Assembly: GCA_029054965.1 (NCBI GenBank)
Contig: JAIDEF010000115.1
Span: 1-5,213 of the forward strand
DNA length: 5,213 nucleotides
Source: Eubacterium sp.
GTDB taxonomy: Bacteria; Bacillota; Clostridia; Oscillospirales; Acutalibacteraceae
Direction: 5' to 3'
Shown: positions 4,274 to 5,213 of the stretch, piece by piece
How positions within the stretch are numbered: position 1 is the first letter of the stretch
Layout: the number at the start of each line of letters is the position of its first letter
Program-made: the position numbers and the translations under genes
Notes under the pieces: model-generated
Told to the model about the DNA's origin: nothing
What the model saw: the letters and a program-made list of their open reading frames with translations, nothing else
Databases searched by the model: none

Positions 4274-5213
4274 ATGTCAAATAAAAATTATCGTTTTGAA
4301 ACACTTCAGCTTCACGTTGGTCAGGAGCAGCCTGACCCTGCTACTGATGCAAGAGCAGTGCCGATTTATCAAACAACATCATATGTTTTCAGAAACAGCG
4401 ACCACGCTGCAGCAAGATTTAATCTGACAGATGCCGGTAACATCTACGGCAGATTAACAAATTCAACACAGGATGTGTTTGAAAAAAGAATAGCTGCTTT
4501 AGAGGGCGGCGTTGCAGCACTTGCTACAGCCTCAGGAGCAGCAGCACTTGCGTACACATTCCAGGCTCTTGCAGTTGCAGGCGACCACATTGTGTCTGCA
4601 AAAACAATTTACGGCGGAACTTATAATTATCTTGCACATACAATAAAGAATTCAGGTGTTACAACAACCTTTGTTGATCCTGACGATTTAGCTAATTTTG
4701 AAAATGCAATACAGGATAACACAAAAGCTATTTTCTTTGAAACTCTCGGCAATCCGAATTCAAACTTAGTTGATATAGAGAAACTGGCTGAAATTGCACA
4801 CAAGCATAATATCCCTCTTGTAGTTGACTCAACCTTCGCAACACCTTATCTGTTAAGACCGATTGAGTATGGAGTTGATATTGTTGTACATTCGGCTACT
4901 AAGTTTATCGGCGGTCACGGAACCACTCTTGGCGGCGTGATTGTTGACAGCGGTAAATTTGATTGGAAAGCAAGCGGTAAGTTTCCGCAGATTGCTGCAC
5001 CTAACGACAGCTATCATGGTGTAAGCTTTGTCGATGCTGCAGGTCCTGCCGCATTTGTAACATATATCCGTGCAATTCTTCTTCGCGATACAGGTGCAAC
5101 GCTTTCACCGTTTAATGCATTTTTGCTGCTGCAGGGACTTGAAACTTTATCACTTCGTGTTGAACGTCATATTGAAAACACTAAAAAGGTAATTGATTAT
5201 CTGATTAATAATC
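4274..5213 (+). CDS. metY: O-acetylhomoserine sulfhydrylase (3' truncated)
   Basis: This is the first 313 codons of a Cys/Met-metabolism PLP enzyme of the O-acetylhomoserine aminocarboxypropyltransferase type, usually about 425-430 residues; the C-terminal quarter is cut by the window end. The enzyme makes homocysteine from O-acetylhomoserine and sulfide in the cytoplasm, feeding methionine synthesis. Visible features are the N-terminal [20 protein letters not shown], the YGRLTNSTQ phosphate-binding region (Y58, R60), the SGAAA turn near residue 87, [10 protein letters not shown], the cofactor aspartate D185 in [10 protein letters not shown], and the Schiff-base lysine K210 in [16 protein letters not shown]. 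The later [10 protein letters not shown] segment favours MetY over cystathionine gamma-synthase or lyase. ATG 4274 follows AAAGGA (4259-4264) at 9 nt. Expression is probably controlled twice: at the promoter by paired dyads (4066-4134), and in the leader by the Cys-rich ORF and hairpin (4154-4262). Confidence 0.95.
   Translation, partial: MSNKNYRFETLQLHVGQEQPDPATDARAVPIYQTTSYVFRNSDHAAARFNLTDAGNIYGRLTNSTQDVFEKRIAALEGGVAALATASGAAALAYTFQALAVAGDHIVSAKTIYGGTYNYLAHTIKNSGVTTTFVDPDDLANFENAIQDNTKAIFFETLGNPNSNLVDIEKLAEIAHKHNIPLVVDSTFATPYLLRPIEYGVDIVVHSATKFIGGHGTTLGGVIVDSGKFDWKASGKFPQIAAPNDSYHGVSFVDAAGPAAFVTYIRAILLRDTGATLSPFNAFLLLQGLETLSLRVERHIENTKKVIDYLINN

Noticed and set aside
1..5213. CRISPR arrays, tRNA/rRNA genes, insertion sequences or attachment sites
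   Set aside because: I found no repeated spacer pattern, tRNA-like fold, transposase or long inverted repeats in the window.

Overview
The window looks like part of the chromosome of a low-GC Gram-positive anaerobe, most likely a gut-type Clostridia (Ruminococcus/Eubacterium-like). The grounds are the AT-rich sequence, strong AGGAGG-type ribosome binding sites, sigma-A-like promoters, short intergenic gaps and the protein families present. The genus cannot be fixed from the sequence alone. All recognised genes lie on the + strand.

Layout. Positions 1-804 hold the 3' three-quarters of an iron-dependent alcohol dehydrogenase; its features resemble phosphonoacetaldehyde reductases. An intrinsic-terminator-like structure with two alternative hairpins follows (813-860). 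A likely promoter with an 11-bp-spaced direct repeat then leads into a two-component operon: an OmpR/PhoB-type response regulator (920-1591) and, 2 nt later, a membrane sensor histidine kinase (1594-3147). The kinase has a large extracytoplasmic domain and no room for a HAMP linker. A TtcA-type PP-loop tRNA thiolation enzyme (3183-4028) follows 35 nt later. It may have its own promoter inside the kinase 3' end, and it closes with a clear terminator whose arms enclose its stop codon.

The most interesting part is 4050-4276, the control region of an O-acetylhomoserine sulfhydrylase gene (metY-like, 4274 to the window end, 3' truncated). It contains a near-consensus promoter (TTGACA, 17 bp, TATAGT) and two copies of a 19-bp dyad exactly 50 bp apart, one over the -35 box and one just after the expected transcription start. 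It also contains a 23-codon ORF (4154-4225) with a strong Shine-Dalgarno site, ending in Met-Cys-Phe-Arg-Cys-Cys-Gly. The Cys-rich end of this ORF (4207-4218) can pair over 12 bp with 4251-4262, which includes the start of the metY ribosome binding site. This suggests a cysteine-sensing translational attenuator layered on a repressor-controlled promoter: a ribosome paused at the Cys codons during cysteine shortage would keep the metY initiation region open.

The genes do not form one pathway. There are at least three transcription units: the dehydrogenase tail, the two-component system with or without ttcA, and the sulfur assimilation gene. Sulfur handling (tRNA thiolation, homocysteine synthesis) is the only theme shared by neighbours.
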